Notes under the pieces: model-generated
Databases searched by the model: none
The model's input: the letters and a program-made list of their open reading frames with translations, nothing else
Told to the model about the DNA's origin: nothing
From: Balneola sp.
Lineage (GTDB): Bacteria > Bacteroidota > Rhodothermia > Balneolales > Balneolaceae
Reading direction: 5' to 3'
Length of the DNA stretch: 64,000 nt
Assembly: GCA_002696035.1 (NCBI GenBank)
Contig: NZQV01000016.1
Location: 124,001 to 188,000, forward strand
In this document: in pieces, positions 24,651-33,788 of the stretch
Layout: every line of letters starts with the position of its first letter
Position numbering within the stretch: the stretch's first letter is position 1
Program-made: the position numbers and the translations under genes

Positions 24651-25340
24651 ATGATTAAAACCAAGAATCTAAAAAAAGTCTACACCACCGAGGAAGTGGA
24701 AACTACCGCTTTAAGTAACGTAGACCTCGAGGTCAACGAAGGGGAATTTGTGGCTATCATGGGCCCATCGGGTTGCGGAAAATCTACTTTGCTGAATATC
24801 ATGGGGCTGCTCGACAATCCTACTGAGGGCAATTACCACTTCCTGGGGCATGAGATCTCAACGCATTCCGAGAAAGAACGAGCTCAGCTCCGCAAAGGGA
24901 ATATTGGCTTTATTTTCCAGAGCTTTAACCTGATCGATGAGCTCACTGTTTTTGAAAATGTAGAACTTCCGTTGCTTTACCTTGGAGTTGATTCTGCTGA
25001 ACGTAAAGAGAAAGCAGAAACGGCTTTAGAGCGAATGGGCATGATGCACCGTCGCAATCACTTCCCACAGCAACTTTCCGGTGGGCAGCAACAGCGTGTA
25101 GCCATCGCCCGGGCCGTAGTGGCCAACGCAAAACTCATTCTTGCCGATGAGCCTACCGGTAACCTGGATTCTGATCGGGGTGATGAGGTTATGAAACTGC
25201 TGGCTGAACTCAACAAAGCCGGAACCACCATCGTGATGGTAACACACTCTCCCCACGACGCCGAATACGCCCACCGCGTGATCCACTTATTTGATGGCCA
25301 CGTTGTGCCCGAGAATATGCAGGAAGGGTTTCATGTGTAG
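24651..25340 (+). CDS. MacB/LolD-type ABC transporter ATP-binding protein
   Basis: A 229-residue ATPase. The Walker A motif is GPSGCGKST (residues 38-46), the signature is LSGGQQQRVAIARA and Walker B is LILADEPTGNLDS, followed by the switch His in MVTHSPHDAEYA. The sequence belongs to the MacB/LolD subgroup. It pairs with the adaptor just upstream. The ATG at 24651 fits the family start (MIKTKNLKKVY). An upstream in-frame start at 24594 would add 19 residues that do not belong to the fold. It probably energises the FtsX/MacB-type permease at 27806 or a similar one elsewhere. Confidence 0.92.
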   Translation: MIKTKNLKKVYTTEEVETTALSNVDLEVNEGEFVAIMGPSGCGKSTLLNIMGLLDNPTEGNYHFLGHEISTHSEKERAQLRKGNIGFIFQSFNLIDELTVFENVELPLLYLGVDSAERKEKAETALERMGMMHRRNHFPQQLSGGQQQRVAIARAVVANAKLILADEPTGNLDSDRGDEVMKLLAELNKAGTTIVMVTHSPHDAEYAHRVIHLFDGHVVPENMQEGFHV

Positions 25341-25346
25341 TTGCCG

Positions 25347-25805
25347 CTAAAAGCTTAAAATATACATGGCAGCTACTCGTGCATTTTCCTTGATGTTACA
25401 GCCTGCTTCCGAGACGGTCACATTTATGGCAAGTTCTTCTTCATTTGCGCCGGATGAGATCACGTTGGTGTTTGTAACAAGGCCGGCTTCACGAGCATGG
25501 GCGTGCGGACTGATTATTGCCTTTGCGTTTTCATCGAGCTCCAGCGTTTCGTTAAATATGATCTTATATGGCCCGCGGCCTAATTTCCACCAACCATAAT
25601 CATCTTCCGGTTTTCGCTGTTTAGGTTCCAGTTTTTCCGTGGTGGCAGGCTTGAATTCACTCCCTCCAAAATCCAGCGATCCGGCTCCGGTTATTCGATG
25701 GATCTCAGCAACCGTCAGGTCTATATGGTCGGTATGAAGCTGGGTATCTTCATGGATGATTCCTGAAATTAGTTCCGATATATTTTCTGTTGTTAAAAAT
25801 TGCAT
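25347..25805 (-). CDS. dUTPase/dCTP-deaminase-fold protein
   Basis: A 152-residue protein with the layout of trimeric dUTPase/dCTP deaminase-like proteins. It has HIDLTVAEIHRITGAGSLDFGG near the N-terminus, a YKIIFNETLELDENAKAIISP strand pair in the middle, and a conserved turn (HAREAGLVTNTNVISSG) where dUTPases have their substrate motifs. The canonical Ser-rich PRSS motif is replaced by PHAHARE and the catalytic Asp region is not clear. A nucleotide-binding or regulatory role is possible instead of dUTP hydrolysis. It converges on the ATPase gene with a 6-base gap. Confidence 0.55.
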   Translation of the reverse strand: MQFLTTENISELISGIIHEDTQLHTDHIDLTVAEIHRITGAGSLDFGGSEFKPATTEKLEPKQRKPEDDYGWWKLGRGPYKIIFNETLELDENAKAIISPHAHAREAGLVTNTNVISSGANEEELAINVTVSEAGCNIKENARVAAMYILSF

Positions 25806-25994
25806 AGTTTCTCCCTGTTTTCTGCATTTTTTAATGGATGTTCATAACATATTTATCTGAAGATATGATTCATCAAACCAAGTCCTCCAGTCCCTGCCAT
25901 CTTATTAGCACCTGAGAGTTCATAGAGGAACTTTATTACATCTGCAGTCCGTTTGATGATAAAATTTCGGTTACTTTCACCTACAAAAAAATAC

Positions 25995-27023
25995 ATGAAT
26001 TCTTTGCGAGTCTACTTTTTTACTTTTTGCGCCCTCGTGTTCTTCGTCTTTCCTCCATTGATGGCTCAGCCATCCACACAATCAGAACTTCAGGCGCTCT
26101 ATGATGAAGCAGAATCCATCACCACGCTACGAAGTCTGCTCATCCAGCAAATCGAGGAATTGCTGGGCGAGGAGTATTTTCGGAGTGCCTCTGCCGATTA
26201 TCCCTATAACATCAAATCAGCTTCCAAAAGCATTATTTCTCTGTTGGTGGGTATTGCGGTAGATGAGGGACATCTTTCATTAGAAGAGACTCTCGGGGAT
26301 TACTTTCCCGATTATTTTGAAACGAATCCAAGTCCCAAAAAAGAAAGCATCACCATTAAACATCTGCTTTCCATGCAATCGGGACTGGAGACCACCAGTT
26401 TCTATAACTATGGTGCATGGGTTATCAGTGATGACTGGGTTGAATTTCAGCTGGATCAACCTTTTGAAGAAGAACCCGGAGGGAAAATGGTATATAGCAC
26501 TGGAACATCGCATCTGCTTTCTGTGATCATCACCAAAGCCACCGGAATGAGCACCAAAGCCTTTGCTGAAGAAAATTTATTTAACCCGCTGGGTATTCGC
26601 GTTGGCGGCTGGGACCGAGATCCGCAGGGATATTATATGGGTGGAAACAATTTGGCACTAACGCCCCGCAGTCTTCTTAAGATAGGTCAGTTGATGCTGA
26701 ACGGCGGAGAATATAACGGACAACAGATCGTGTCAAGTGAATGGATTCGGGATTCCTTCAAAACATATACTCGCAGCAATTTCAATCCCTATGATTATGG
26801 CTACATGTGGTGGAATCGCCCCTTAGGCGGACATGATGTGTTCTTTGCCTGGGGATTTGGCGGACAGTATATATTTATGATCCCGGAACTGGATGCTGTA
26901 GTTGTGATGACTTCCTTCCTTCAGAATGCAAACCAGCGCCGAGCTTACAAGGAGCCCATTTTCGACCTGTTGGAAGAAGGTGTTATCCCGTATCTGGAAC
27001 AACAAAAACAGGATTCATTCTAA
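25995..27023 (+). CDS. Exported serine hydrolase (class C beta-lactamase family)
   Basis: A secreted penicillin-binding-protein-like hydrolase of 342 residues. The ATG at 25995 starts a good signal peptide (MNSLRVYFFTFCALVFFVF, ending MAQ). The active-site SxxK is SASK in YNIKSASKSIISLLVG. The second motif is YSTG (Tyr followed by Ser, with Thr in place of the usual Asn). The third region is WGFGGQYIF, the HxG/KTG counterpart. KHLLSMQSGL is also a family hallmark. Family members act as esterases, D-amino peptidases or transpeptidase-like enzymes, and the substrate cannot be told. Its end overlaps the convergent lipoprotein gene by four bases. Confidence 0.88.
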   Translation: MNSLRVYFFTFCALVFFVFPPLMAQPSTQSELQALYDEAESITTLRSLLIQQIEELLGEEYFRSASADYPYNIKSASKSIISLLVGIAVDEGHLSLEETLGDYFPDYFETNPSPKKESITIKHLLSMQSGLETTSFYNYGAWVISDDWVEFQLDQPFEEEPGGKMVYSTGTSHLLSVIITKATGMSTKAFAEENLFNPLGIRVGGWDRDPQGYYMGGNNLALTPRSLLKIGQLMLNGGEYNGQQIVSSEWIRDSFKTYTRSNFNPYDYGYMWWNRPLGGHDVFFAWGFGGQYIFMIPELDAVVVMTSFLQNANQRRAYKEPIFDLLEEGVIPYLEQQKQDSF

Positions 27024-27583
27024 AGCTCAGATCTTAGTTTCTCATAATCTGAAGAGGTGATCCAGCGCTCATGCAGTGTTTCATCCATTTCCTTTAAATT
27101 TGTGGAGGCTACTTCCAACAGATTCTCCTTCGGCATCTTAACCAGCATGTAGCAGGTGGTTCCGCTATCTGTAATTTCACATTGTTCGCCAAGCGTTTCA
27201 ACTCCCTTTAACTGAATCTCAAAATTCATTTCAATTCCTTCAGTTGTAACTGTTTCACCTTCAGCATTTTGCTCAAACAGCTTGAAGATAGACCCTTTGA
27301 TCCTGTCCGTTACACCCGCGGCTTTCCGTCCCAGATCTGATATAGCATTTGCCTGAGCTATTCGTTTCACCATTTCATCGTCACCACCTCTCATTTCTCC
27401 TTCCCCGAAGCCATAGAGTATGTCATCATTTGCATACACCTGACCACAATGGACATTTTCTGAAGTGTTATAGTGATATACAATATACTCGCTCATAGAA
27501 CAGGTGGCCTGATTGCTCGCACTACAAGCCATCGCAATTATAGAAACCACCATAAATACCAAGATCAACTTAAGACTATTCAC
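27020..27583 (-). CDS. LPP20-like lipoprotein
   Basis: A 187-residue lipoprotein with a signal peptide and lipobox (IIAMAC, modified Cys at residue 20). The central region (GFGEGEMRGGDDEMVKRIAQ, then ANAISDLGRKAAGVTDRIKG) matches the LPP20/amyloid-fold pattern in which an Ala-rich helix packs on a small sheet. Several Cys in the N-terminal third and CEITDSGTTC could pair in the periplasm. The function of the family is poorly known. The gene converges on the serine hydrolase gene with a four-base overlap of stops. Confidence 0.75.
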   Translation of the reverse strand: MNSLKLILVFMVVSIIAMACSASNQATCSMSEYIVYHYNTSENVHCGQVYANDDILYGFGEGEMRGGDDEMVKRIAQANAISDLGRKAAGVTDRIKGSIFKLFEQNAEGETVTTEGIEMNFEIQLKGVETLGEQCEITDSGTTCYMLVKMPKENLLEVASTNLKEMDETLHERWITSSDYEKLRSEL

Positions 27584-27805
27584 TTATTCCCCTTATTCTC
27601 TATTTATTATGAATTTATGATCTTTAAATAAGTTCTTTAAATTCTAAGTGCAAGAAATATTAGAAGTTTATCATCTTTCTTTTTGTTTGTAACAAAATGT
27701 AATTCAATTTCTCTTGTATGAAGACCAAGAAGCTGAAAACACGCTCTCATCTTTTTGAAATGTGGGTATTAAAAAAAGTTGGCACACAGAAATTTTTAAG
27801 AAACA

Positions 27806-30268
27806 ATGATCAAAAATTATTTTAAGATCGCTTTTCGGAATCTCCTCAAAAATAAGGTGTATTCGGGCATCAATATTTTCGGGTTAGCAATTGGATTAGC
27901 TACAAGTTTGCTCATTATCATTTTCGTATTACATGAATCTGCGTATGACAAATTCCAGACAAATTCTGACCGGATCTACCGAATTGCTCAAACTACTTCT
28001 TCCTCAGACAAGACCGAAGAACAAGCCACCACGCCTTTTCTTCTCGGCCCCGTGGTTCAGGAAGAATTCCCGGATATGGTTGAAAAGACCGTCCGGTTCT
28101 ACGATCTGCAGGAAGAGAATCACACTTTCCTAAATCGGGAAGACAACCTTTCATTTCGGGAGCACAACTTTTATTTCGTGGATTCTACTTTTTTCGATGT
28201 TTTTTCTGCAGAATTGATACAGGGAAACCCAGATGAAGTTTTAAAGAACCCGCTTTCACTGGTGATCTCTGAAGAGCTGGCTGAGAAATATTTTGGGAAT
28301 GATAATCCCGTAGGACAAAGCCTTAGCTATCGTGGTATCAACGATATGACGGTGACCGGCGTGATGAAAGCGTGGCCGGCACAGTCGCACATGAAGATCG
28401 ATCTGATCGCCTCTTTCAGCAGCCTCACCAGCATCTACGCCAGCAGTCCGGATTATGACCAAAGCTGGCTTTGGAATCCCGTTTGGACGTACGCACTGAT
28501 CAACAAAAACGCAGATCCGCAACGCTTCGAAGATCAACTATCTGACTTGGTTGAAAAATATTACTACGCCTACTCCGGCTGGCCTTCCGATGAAGAACTT
28601 ACTATTCAACTTCAACCCCTTACCGATATTTACCTGCATTCCAATCGTGACCAGGAAATGGAGGTAAACAGTTCGGCCACCTACATTTACATTTTACTGA
28701 TCGTCGCAGCTTTTACCCTTCTCATCGCATGCATTAATTTCATGAATTTATCGACGGCCCGTTCGCTGGAACGCAGCCGGGAAGTGGGCATCCGAAAAGT
28801 GCTGGGCGGCTACAAAGGACAGCTTTTCGGACAGTTTATTGGAGAGTCTTTTTTAGTGAGCCTCTTTGCGATCGTGATTGGCATTCTTTCGGTATGGACC
28901 ATCCTTCCCATATTCAATAGCATGATCGATAAAGATCTGAGTTTTAGCCTGTTTCAAAGTGTCTATACCATTCCGGGACTGCTGATACTCACTCTGCTGG
29001 TAGGATTCATATCCGGTTCCTATCCCGCCCTTTTTCTATCCTCTTTCAAACCCGTTGATGTTCTTAAAGGAAGCGCTGTAAAAAGTAAAGGCAGCACACT
29101 CTTCCGGCGGGGCTTGGTAGTTTTTCAGTTTGCCCTTTCTGTGATGCTGATCATTGGAACAGCTATCATCTACCTGCAGCTGCAATACATTCAGGAGAAG
29201 GATCTCGGGTTCGATGAAAGCAATATCGTTCTCCTGCCCACCAAACAGAATTTGATTGCCTGGGAATTTGAAAACTTCAGGGAACGGGTACTCAACCATG
29301 CCCAAATAGAATCTATTACTGGCTTGGGTAAGATCCCCGGAACCGAAACTCAGGAATATTATCGGTATGTGCCGGCAGGTGTCGGTCAAAATCAGGATGT
29401 CACTAACCTGGCTTTGTATGTGACCCATGACTTTGAAGAAACTTTTGACGTAAACATGTTAGCCGGTCGTGCATTCTCCCGCGATTTCCCCTCCGATCCG
29501 GATAATGCCGTTGTCATTAACGAAGCCATGCTATCTCAGCTGGAAGCAGGGTCTCCCGAAGAAGCCATTGGCGAAACCATCTATTTTTATCCGTTAAATG
29601 CTGAACGACAGTCTTTTTCCATCATCGGGGTGACCCGGGATTTTAACTACTCTTCCCTGAAAAAAGAGATCGAGCCCGTCGTTATTCGTCTGGCCGCAGG
29701 CACCAATCCTATTCTGCGAAGCATAGAACACACCGCGGTTGAAATTGTGCCCGGAGATCCATCCGCAGCTCTTGCTCACCTCAAATCAGTTTGGGACGAT
29801 GTCAATCATGTAGACCCTTTCGAATATCGTTTTCTGGATGAACGCTTGACTGAGATCTACCGCAGTGAGAACACCATGAGTGCACTGGCTACAGCATTTT
29901 CAATTCTCTGTATCGTTATTGCCTGTCTGGGTCTGCTGGGTTTGGCTTCTTATTCTGCTCAACTCCGGCAGAAAGAGATCGGGATCCGAAAAAGTCTGGG
30001 CGCTTCTGTCACAAGCATTGTGGGATTGCTTTCCAAAGATTTTCTTATCCTTGTGGTGATCGGAAACATCATAGCCTGGCCGTTTATTTATTATCTCGGT
30101 TCACGCTGGCTGGAGAATTTCCCCTACCGGTTTGATCTGCTGGCTTCCCTTCCTTTTATTTTCCTGGGAACCGCTGCCATCATCATTATGCTGGCATTGG
30201 CAACAGTAAGCTATCATTCCATCAAAGCAGCCATCATCAATCCGGTAGAAGCCATTCGGAATGAATAA
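27806..30268 (+). CDS. MacB/FtsX-type ABC transporter permease
   Basis: An 820-residue permease of the double-FtsX type common in Bacteroidota. It has an N-terminal helix (about 21-41, after the characteristic FKIAFRNLLKNKVYSGINIF opener) and a large periplasmic MacB domain. A first block of three helices follows (about 285-410, containing ARSLERSREVGIRKVLGG). A second periplasmic domain and a C-terminal FtsX block (about 685-815, QKEIGIRKSLGASV) complete it. Such permeases usually do mechanotransmission rather than true transport. No ATPase is fused or adjacent. The nearest candidates for its ATPase and adaptor are at 24651 and 23200. Confidence 0.93.
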   Translation: MIKNYFKIAFRNLLKNKVYSGINIFGLAIGLATSLLIIIFVLHESAYDKFQTNSDRIYRIAQTTSSSDKTEEQATTPFLLGPVVQEEFPDMVEKTVRFYDLQEENHTFLNREDNLSFREHNFYFVDSTFFDVFSAELIQGNPDEVLKNPLSLVISEELAEKYFGNDNPVGQSLSYRGINDMTVTGVMKAWPAQSHMKIDLIASFSSLTSIYASSPDYDQSWLWNPVWTYALINKNADPQRFEDQLSDLVEKYYYAYSGWPSDEELTIQLQPLTDIYLHSNRDQEMEVNSSATYIYILLIVAAFTLLIACINFMNLSTARSLERSREVGIRKVLGGYKGQLFGQFIGESFLVSLFAIVIGILSVWTILPIFNSMIDKDLSFSLFQSVYTIPGLLILTLLVGFISGSYPALFLSSFKPVDVLKGSAVKSKGSTLFRRGLVVFQFALSVMLIIGTAIIYLQLQYIQEKDLGFDESNIVLLPTKQNLIAWEFENFRERVLNHAQIESITGLGKIPGTETQEYYRYVPAGVGQNQDVTNLALYVTHDFEETFDVNMLAGRAFSRDFPSDPDNAVVINEAMLSQLEAGSPEEAIGETIYFYPLNAERQSFSIIGVTRDFNYSSLKKEIEPVVIRLAAGTNPILRSIEHTAVEIVPGDPSAALAHLKSVWDDVNHVDPFEYRFLDERLTEIYRSENTMSALATAFSILCIVIACLGLLGLASYSAQLRQKEIGIRKSLGASVTSIVGLLSKDFLILVVIGNIIAWPFIYYLGSRWLENFPYRFDLLASLPFIFLGTAAIIIMLALATVSYHSIKAAIINPVEAIRNE

Positions 30269-30397
30269 TGCACATCTTTCATCCTTTTCAGATTGATACT
30301 AAAACCAGCTTTAAGATCAATGGTTATCTTCTTTAAAAATTCACCTTGATTGTGTACCATACCGGAACGGTTTAACTCCAGCTTTCATTGGGATAGT

Positions 30398-31732
30398 ATG
30401 AAACAGATTAGGTATATATCGCTGATTTTTTTGGGAGTGATTCTGGGTTTTAGCACTACTCTTGCAGAATCATTTCAGGCAGATACAACCGCGGAAACTT
30501 CGGTTACCGTGATTACTATTCAGGGATCAATAGGTCCTACCACCACCAATTATATCAACCGGGGACTTGAAACGGCCCGCGAACGAAATGCCCAAGCCCT
30601 GATCATTGAACTCGATACACCCGGCGGGTTACTCACTTCTACCCAGGATATCGTTCAAAACATGCTTGCCTCCGAAATGCCTATTGTGGTGTATGTGACT
30701 CCCTCCGGAGGGAATGCAGGAAGTGCCGGAACCTTTATCACGCTGGCAGCTCATATCGCAGCGATGGCTCCCACTACAACTATCGGGGCGGCATCACCGG
30801 TTTCCATGGGCGGCGGACAACAAGATACTGTGATGCAAAAAAAGATCTTCAACTTCTCCGAGAGCTTCATTGAAAATATTGCCAAAGAACGCGACCGAAA
30901 CGCGGAATGGGCTCGATCTGCGGTACGTGACGGAGCAGCCATCACCGAAACCGAAGCACTGGAATTGAACGTGATCGACATGATCGCTACCGACCTAAAC
31001 GAATTACTGATCAAAATGGATGGCATGGAAGTGGAAGGCAAAACACTTCAAACGGCTCAAGCCACTATTGAACAACTGGAAGAAAGCTTTGCAGAGAAAT
31101 TCTTCAGCTTCATTATGCGGCCGGAAATTATGCTGATCCTGACGATGGTGGCTATTTATGGAATTGTGGGCGAAGTTACGAATCCCGGAGCCATTGTACC
31201 CGGAGTGGCCGGTGTGATCGCCTTGATCTTATTACTTTACGGATCGGCCGCAATGCCTATTAATGTTGCTGGATTTGTACTTATTGGTCTGGCTATTGTA
31301 CTTTTTGTGATAGAAGCATTCACCCCAACCTTTGGAATATTGCTAACAGGAGGAGCCGTTTCATTCTTCCTTGGTGCGCTGATGTTATTCCAGGAATTTC
31401 CCAAAGACATGCAATTAGAATGGTATTGGCTGGTTCCGGCTACGATCTTGATGGTCATCTTTTTCGGATGGATCGCCACTTCCGGGATCAAAGCACAATT
31501 TACCGGACACCGAACCGGACTGGAATCACTGATCGGCAAAAAAGCCAAAGTGATAGATGATGTAGATGAAAACTCGGGACGCGTGCTTATTTCCGGCGAA
31601 TACTGGAATGCCGTAACCGAAGGCGAAGAAATTAAATCAAACGAATGGTGCGAGATCGTCCGCTTCGAAGGACTGACCGTCACCGTAAAACCGTACACTC
31701 AAAAAAAGGAGATTGACCATGGAGTCAACTGA
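30398..31732 (+). CDS. NfeD-family membrane serine protease
   Basis: A long-form NfeD/STOPP protein of 444 residues from the ATG at 30398, where a signal peptide begins. The N-terminal half is a ClpP-class protease (LIIELDTPGGLLTSTQDIV, then SGGNAGSAGTFITLA with the nucleophile Ser, and a later Lys region). The middle has four to five transmembrane helices (about 250-375). The C-terminus is the OB-fold NfeD domain (LIGKKAKVIDDVDENSGRVL). It overlaps the stomatin-like gene by 14 bases, the classical protease-stomatin pair. Such proteases are reported to cleave stomatin-like partners in the membrane. Confidence 0.94.
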   Translation: MKQIRYISLIFLGVILGFSTTLAESFQADTTAETSVTVITIQGSIGPTTTNYINRGLETARERNAQALIIELDTPGGLLTSTQDIVQNMLASEMPIVVYVTPSGGNAGSAGTFITLAAHIAAMAPTTTIGAASPVSMGGGQQDTVMQKKIFNFSESFIENIAKERDRNAEWARSAVRDGAAITETEALELNVIDMIATDLNELLIKMDGMEVEGKTLQTAQATIEQLEESFAEKFFSFIMRPEIMLILTMVAIYGIVGEVTNPGAIVPGVAGVIALILLLYGSAAMPINVAGFVLIGLAIVLFVIEAFTPTFGILLTGGAVSFFLGALMLFQEFPKDMQLEWYWLVPATILMVIFFGWIATSGIKAQFTGHRTGLESLIGKKAKVIDDVDENSGRVLISGEYWNAVTEGEEIKSNEWCEIVRFEGLTVTVKPYTQKKEIDHGVN

Positions 31733-32549
31733 GATCTTTTCCGGCTATATAACCTGGCTGATAACACTGGTGGTATTTATCGTGTTGTTAGCTCCACAAA
31801 TTTTCAAGATTCTGCGTGAATATGAACGAGCTGTGGTCTTCCGACTTGGTAAGTTCCAAAGTGTGAAAGGACCCGGCCTTATCGTGCTGATCCCCTTCAT
31901 TGATAAAATCGAGCGGGTTGATCTTCGTGTGTTAACCATCAACGTGGACCGACAGGAGGTTATCACCAAGGATAACGTTACGGTGAATGTGGATGCTATC
32001 ACCTTCTTCCGTGTGGTTGACGCCGAAGCTGCCGTAATCCAGGTTGAACGTTACATTCATGCAACCTCCATGCTGGCTCAAACTACCTTAAGAAGTATAA
32101 TTGGTCAGGTAGAACTGGATGAGCTGCTGGCCAATCGTGAGAAGATCAACAAGCAAATTCAGCAAAATATTGATACGCAAACCGACCCGTGGGGAATCAA
32201 GGTGGTTTCTGTGGAAGTTCGTGATGTTGTACTTCCTGAGAACATGAAACGCGCTATGGCCCGTCAGGCTGAGACCGAGCGTGATCGTCGTGCGAAAGTC
32301 ATTAACGCCGAAGGTGAATTCCAGGCTGCCGAGCGACTCGTGGATGCCGCCAAGATGATCGAAACGGCACCGGCTGCCTTGCAACTGCGCTTCCTGCAAA
32401 CTATGAACGAGATCAGTGAAGAGAATGCCACGTTCGCCTTCTTGCCGCTGCCTATGGATTTCCTGGAAGCTTTCAAGAAAAAAGATCCCTCTGATCTGAT
32501 CAGAAAGAAAGATAAAGATGAGAAAAACGATAACAATGATGACGAATAA
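31719..32549 (+). CDS. SPFH/stomatin-like protein (slipin)
   Basis: Membrane-anchored stomatin homologue of 276 residues. It has one N-terminal hydrophobic hairpin (about 9-30), the EYERAVVFRLGKFQSVKGPG entry to the SPFH domain, VDLRVLTINVDRQEVITKDN, and a coiled-coil with ALA-rich ERDRRAKVINAEGEFQAAER. The C-terminal 25 residues are highly charged (KKDPSDLIRKKDKDEKNDNN). The ATG at 31719, following AAGGAGA, is chosen over a TTG at 31713. It overlaps the NfeD gene and is expected to form a membrane microdomain scaffold with it. Confidence 0.94.
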   Translation: MESTEIFSGYITWLITLVVFIVLLAPQIFKILREYERAVVFRLGKFQSVKGPGLIVLIPFIDKIERVDLRVLTINVDRQEVITKDNVTVNVDAITFFRVVDAEAAVIQVERYIHATSMLAQTTLRSIIGQVELDELLANREKINKQIQQNIDTQTDPWGIKVVSVEVRDVVLPENMKRAMARQAETERDRRAKVINAEGEFQAAERLVDAAKMIETAPAALQLRFLQTMNEISEENATFAFLPLPMDFLEAFKKKDPSDLIRKKDKDEKNDNNDDE

Positions 32550-32612
32550 TTTAAGCCACAGAGTTCTCTGATTTTCACTGAGAGAACTTTTGGTAAAATC
32601 AAATAACAGACT

Positions 32613-32645
32613 GGCTCCGATGCTCCGCGTCGGAGCCTTTTTTTA
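32613..32645 (+). terminator. Intrinsic terminator after the stomatin gene
   Basis: GGCTCCGA (32613-32620) pairs with TCGGAGCC (32630-32637) around a 9-base loop, followed by a run of eight T. It ends the nfeD-stomatin transcript. Its sequence resembles the CGCTCC...GGAGCG palindromes at 38858, so it may have been recruited from a dispersed repeat. Confidence 0.88.
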
Positions 32646-32693
32646 TCTGAGATTTAGGTCTTAATAAAACAATGCCAATTATTCCATTTTCAT

Positions 32694-32749
32694 GATCGAC
32701 TCTGGAGAGTCGACCTACATCGTAACGCGCCTCTCCTGAGTCGCGTATG
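32694..32749. repeat. REP-like repeat, copy A (upstream of the RAYT gene)
   Basis: Begins GATCGACTCTGGAGAGTCGA, continues CCTACATCGTAACGCGCC and ends TCTCCTGAGTCGCG. The first part is itself a palindrome (CGACTCT-GG-AGAGTCG). The outer arms CGACTC.GGAG and CTCC.GAGTCG pair across the unit. The same unit recurs at 33482 and 33631, and in decayed form at 35537. Copy A lacks the 3' extension that the other copies share. Confidence 0.8.
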
Positions 32750-32814
32750 AATCGCAGGTTTGCCTTTGATGTTTGATTTAGATTATTTCGGAAAGTAATA
32801 AACAACTTCCCAAG

Positions 32815-33462
32815 ATGACCTTCTACAAACGAAACCTCCCGCATTGGCAGCCACCCGGGGCGTCATATTTTATTACTTTTCGTCTTGCAGGAACTTTACC
32901 AAAAATTGCACTTGATGAGCTGAGATTAGAAAAGCAAAAGCTTCAAGCACTTCACAAACACTCCTTCCCATCTGATAAAGCTTTACAAGAATTCATCTAC
33001 AAGAAACTGTTTATGAAGATTGAGGATTATCTTGATAAGGGACACCACGGTCCTACCTGGCTAAAAGATCCAAAGATGGCACAAATCATTAAAGACTCTC
33101 TTCATTTCAAAGATGGTACAGATTATTTTCTTTTTGCCTATTGCATTATGTCTAATCACGTTCATCTTGTTTTTCAACATATAGCGGGAGGTATGGAGCC
33201 AAATAAGGTCAATGAATATCCAATCACTAAAATTCTGGCGTCTCTCAAAAAATATACAGGCCGAAGGTGCAATTCGTATTTAGGGCGAACAGGTCATCAG
33301 TTTTGGCAAAATGAAAGTTATGACCATGTTATTCGGGATTCTGATGAGTTACATCGAATTGTACATTACACACTCAGTAACCCTGTTAAGGCTAACCTTG
33401 TTGAACATTGGCGTGAATGGCCTTATAGTTATTGCATATCTGAGTTTCAGGATTTGTTTTAA
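32815..33462 (+). CDS. REP-associated tyrosine transposase (RAYT)
   Basis: HUH-superfamily (Y1, TnpA/IS200-like) protein of 215 residues. The N-terminal PHWQPPGASYFITFRLAGTL is the family opener. The HUH motif is HVHLVF with H115 and H117. A catalytic-Tyr candidate lies near residue 169 in WQNESYDHVIRD, and HRIVHYTLSNPVKANLV is the conserved C-terminal helix. RAYTs are single-copy, domesticated transposases that maintain REP palindromes nearby. Here REP-like repeats flank it on both sides at 32694 and 33482, with more copies downstream, fitting the expectation well. Confidence 0.9.
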   Translation: MTFYKRNLPHWQPPGASYFITFRLAGTLPKIALDELRLEKQKLQALHKHSFPSDKALQEFIYKKLFMKIEDYLDKGHHGPTWLKDPKMAQIIKDSLHFKDGTDYFLFAYCIMSNHVHLVFQHIAGGMEPNKVNEYPITKILASLKKYTGRRCNSYLGRTGHQFWQNESYDHVIRDSDELHRIVHYTLSNPVKANLVEHWREWPYSYCISEFQDLF

Positions 33463-33481
33463 ATCTAATTCAAAATTTCAC

Positions 33482-33588
33482 GATCGACTCTGGAGAGTCG
33501 ACCTACATCGTAACTCGCCTCTCCTGAGTCGCGTATCAACAGTGTTATTTCTCAATTCCCTTTTTTGAATGAGACCAAGTTCTAATCC
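33482..33588. repeat. REP-like repeat, copy B (downstream of the RAYT gene)
   Basis: Almost identical to copy A for the first 53 bases (GATCGACTCTGGAGAGTCGA onward, ending TCGCGTATCAA). It continues with a less conserved tail that ends in GTTCTAATCC, a word also ending copies C and D. The repeat unit is therefore about 105 bases: a palindromic head and a shared tail. It starts 20 bases after the RAYT stop codon. The 326-base interval 33463-33788 holds only this copy and copy C. Confidence 0.8.
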
Positions 33589-33630
33589 AAGCAAAATTCA
33601 AACTGACTTTTCTTTATTATTCCTTTTCCC

Positions 33631-33732
33631 GATCGACTCAGGAGAGTCGACCTACATCGTAACTCGCCCCTCCTGAGTCGCGGGTGGCCAATCTCATCTG
33701 CCATTTTTTAAATGTAAAATGATTCTAATCCC
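33631..33732. repeat. REP-like repeat, copy C
   Basis: Head GATCGACTCAGGAGAGTCGA, then CCTACATCGTAACTCGCCCC and TCCTGAGTCGCG. The A in CGACTCAGG replaces the T of copies A and B and restores perfect pairing with CCTGAGTCG in the right arm. This is a compensatory change, showing that the long-range stem matters. The tail ends TTCTAATCCC at 33732. It lies just upstream of the mscS-type gene. Confidence 0.8.
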
Positions 33733-33788
33733 ACCCACAGTTTTCTTAATTTCGGGCAACTTCAATCTTGAAAAGAAAACTGACTCAC

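Noticed and set aside
27770-27800. Sigma-54-like -24/-12 promoter (TTGGCACACAGAAATTTTTAAG) before the MacB-type permease
   Set aside because: The -24 GG is present but the -12 GC is missing and the spacing is wrong, so it is not a supportable sigma-54 site.
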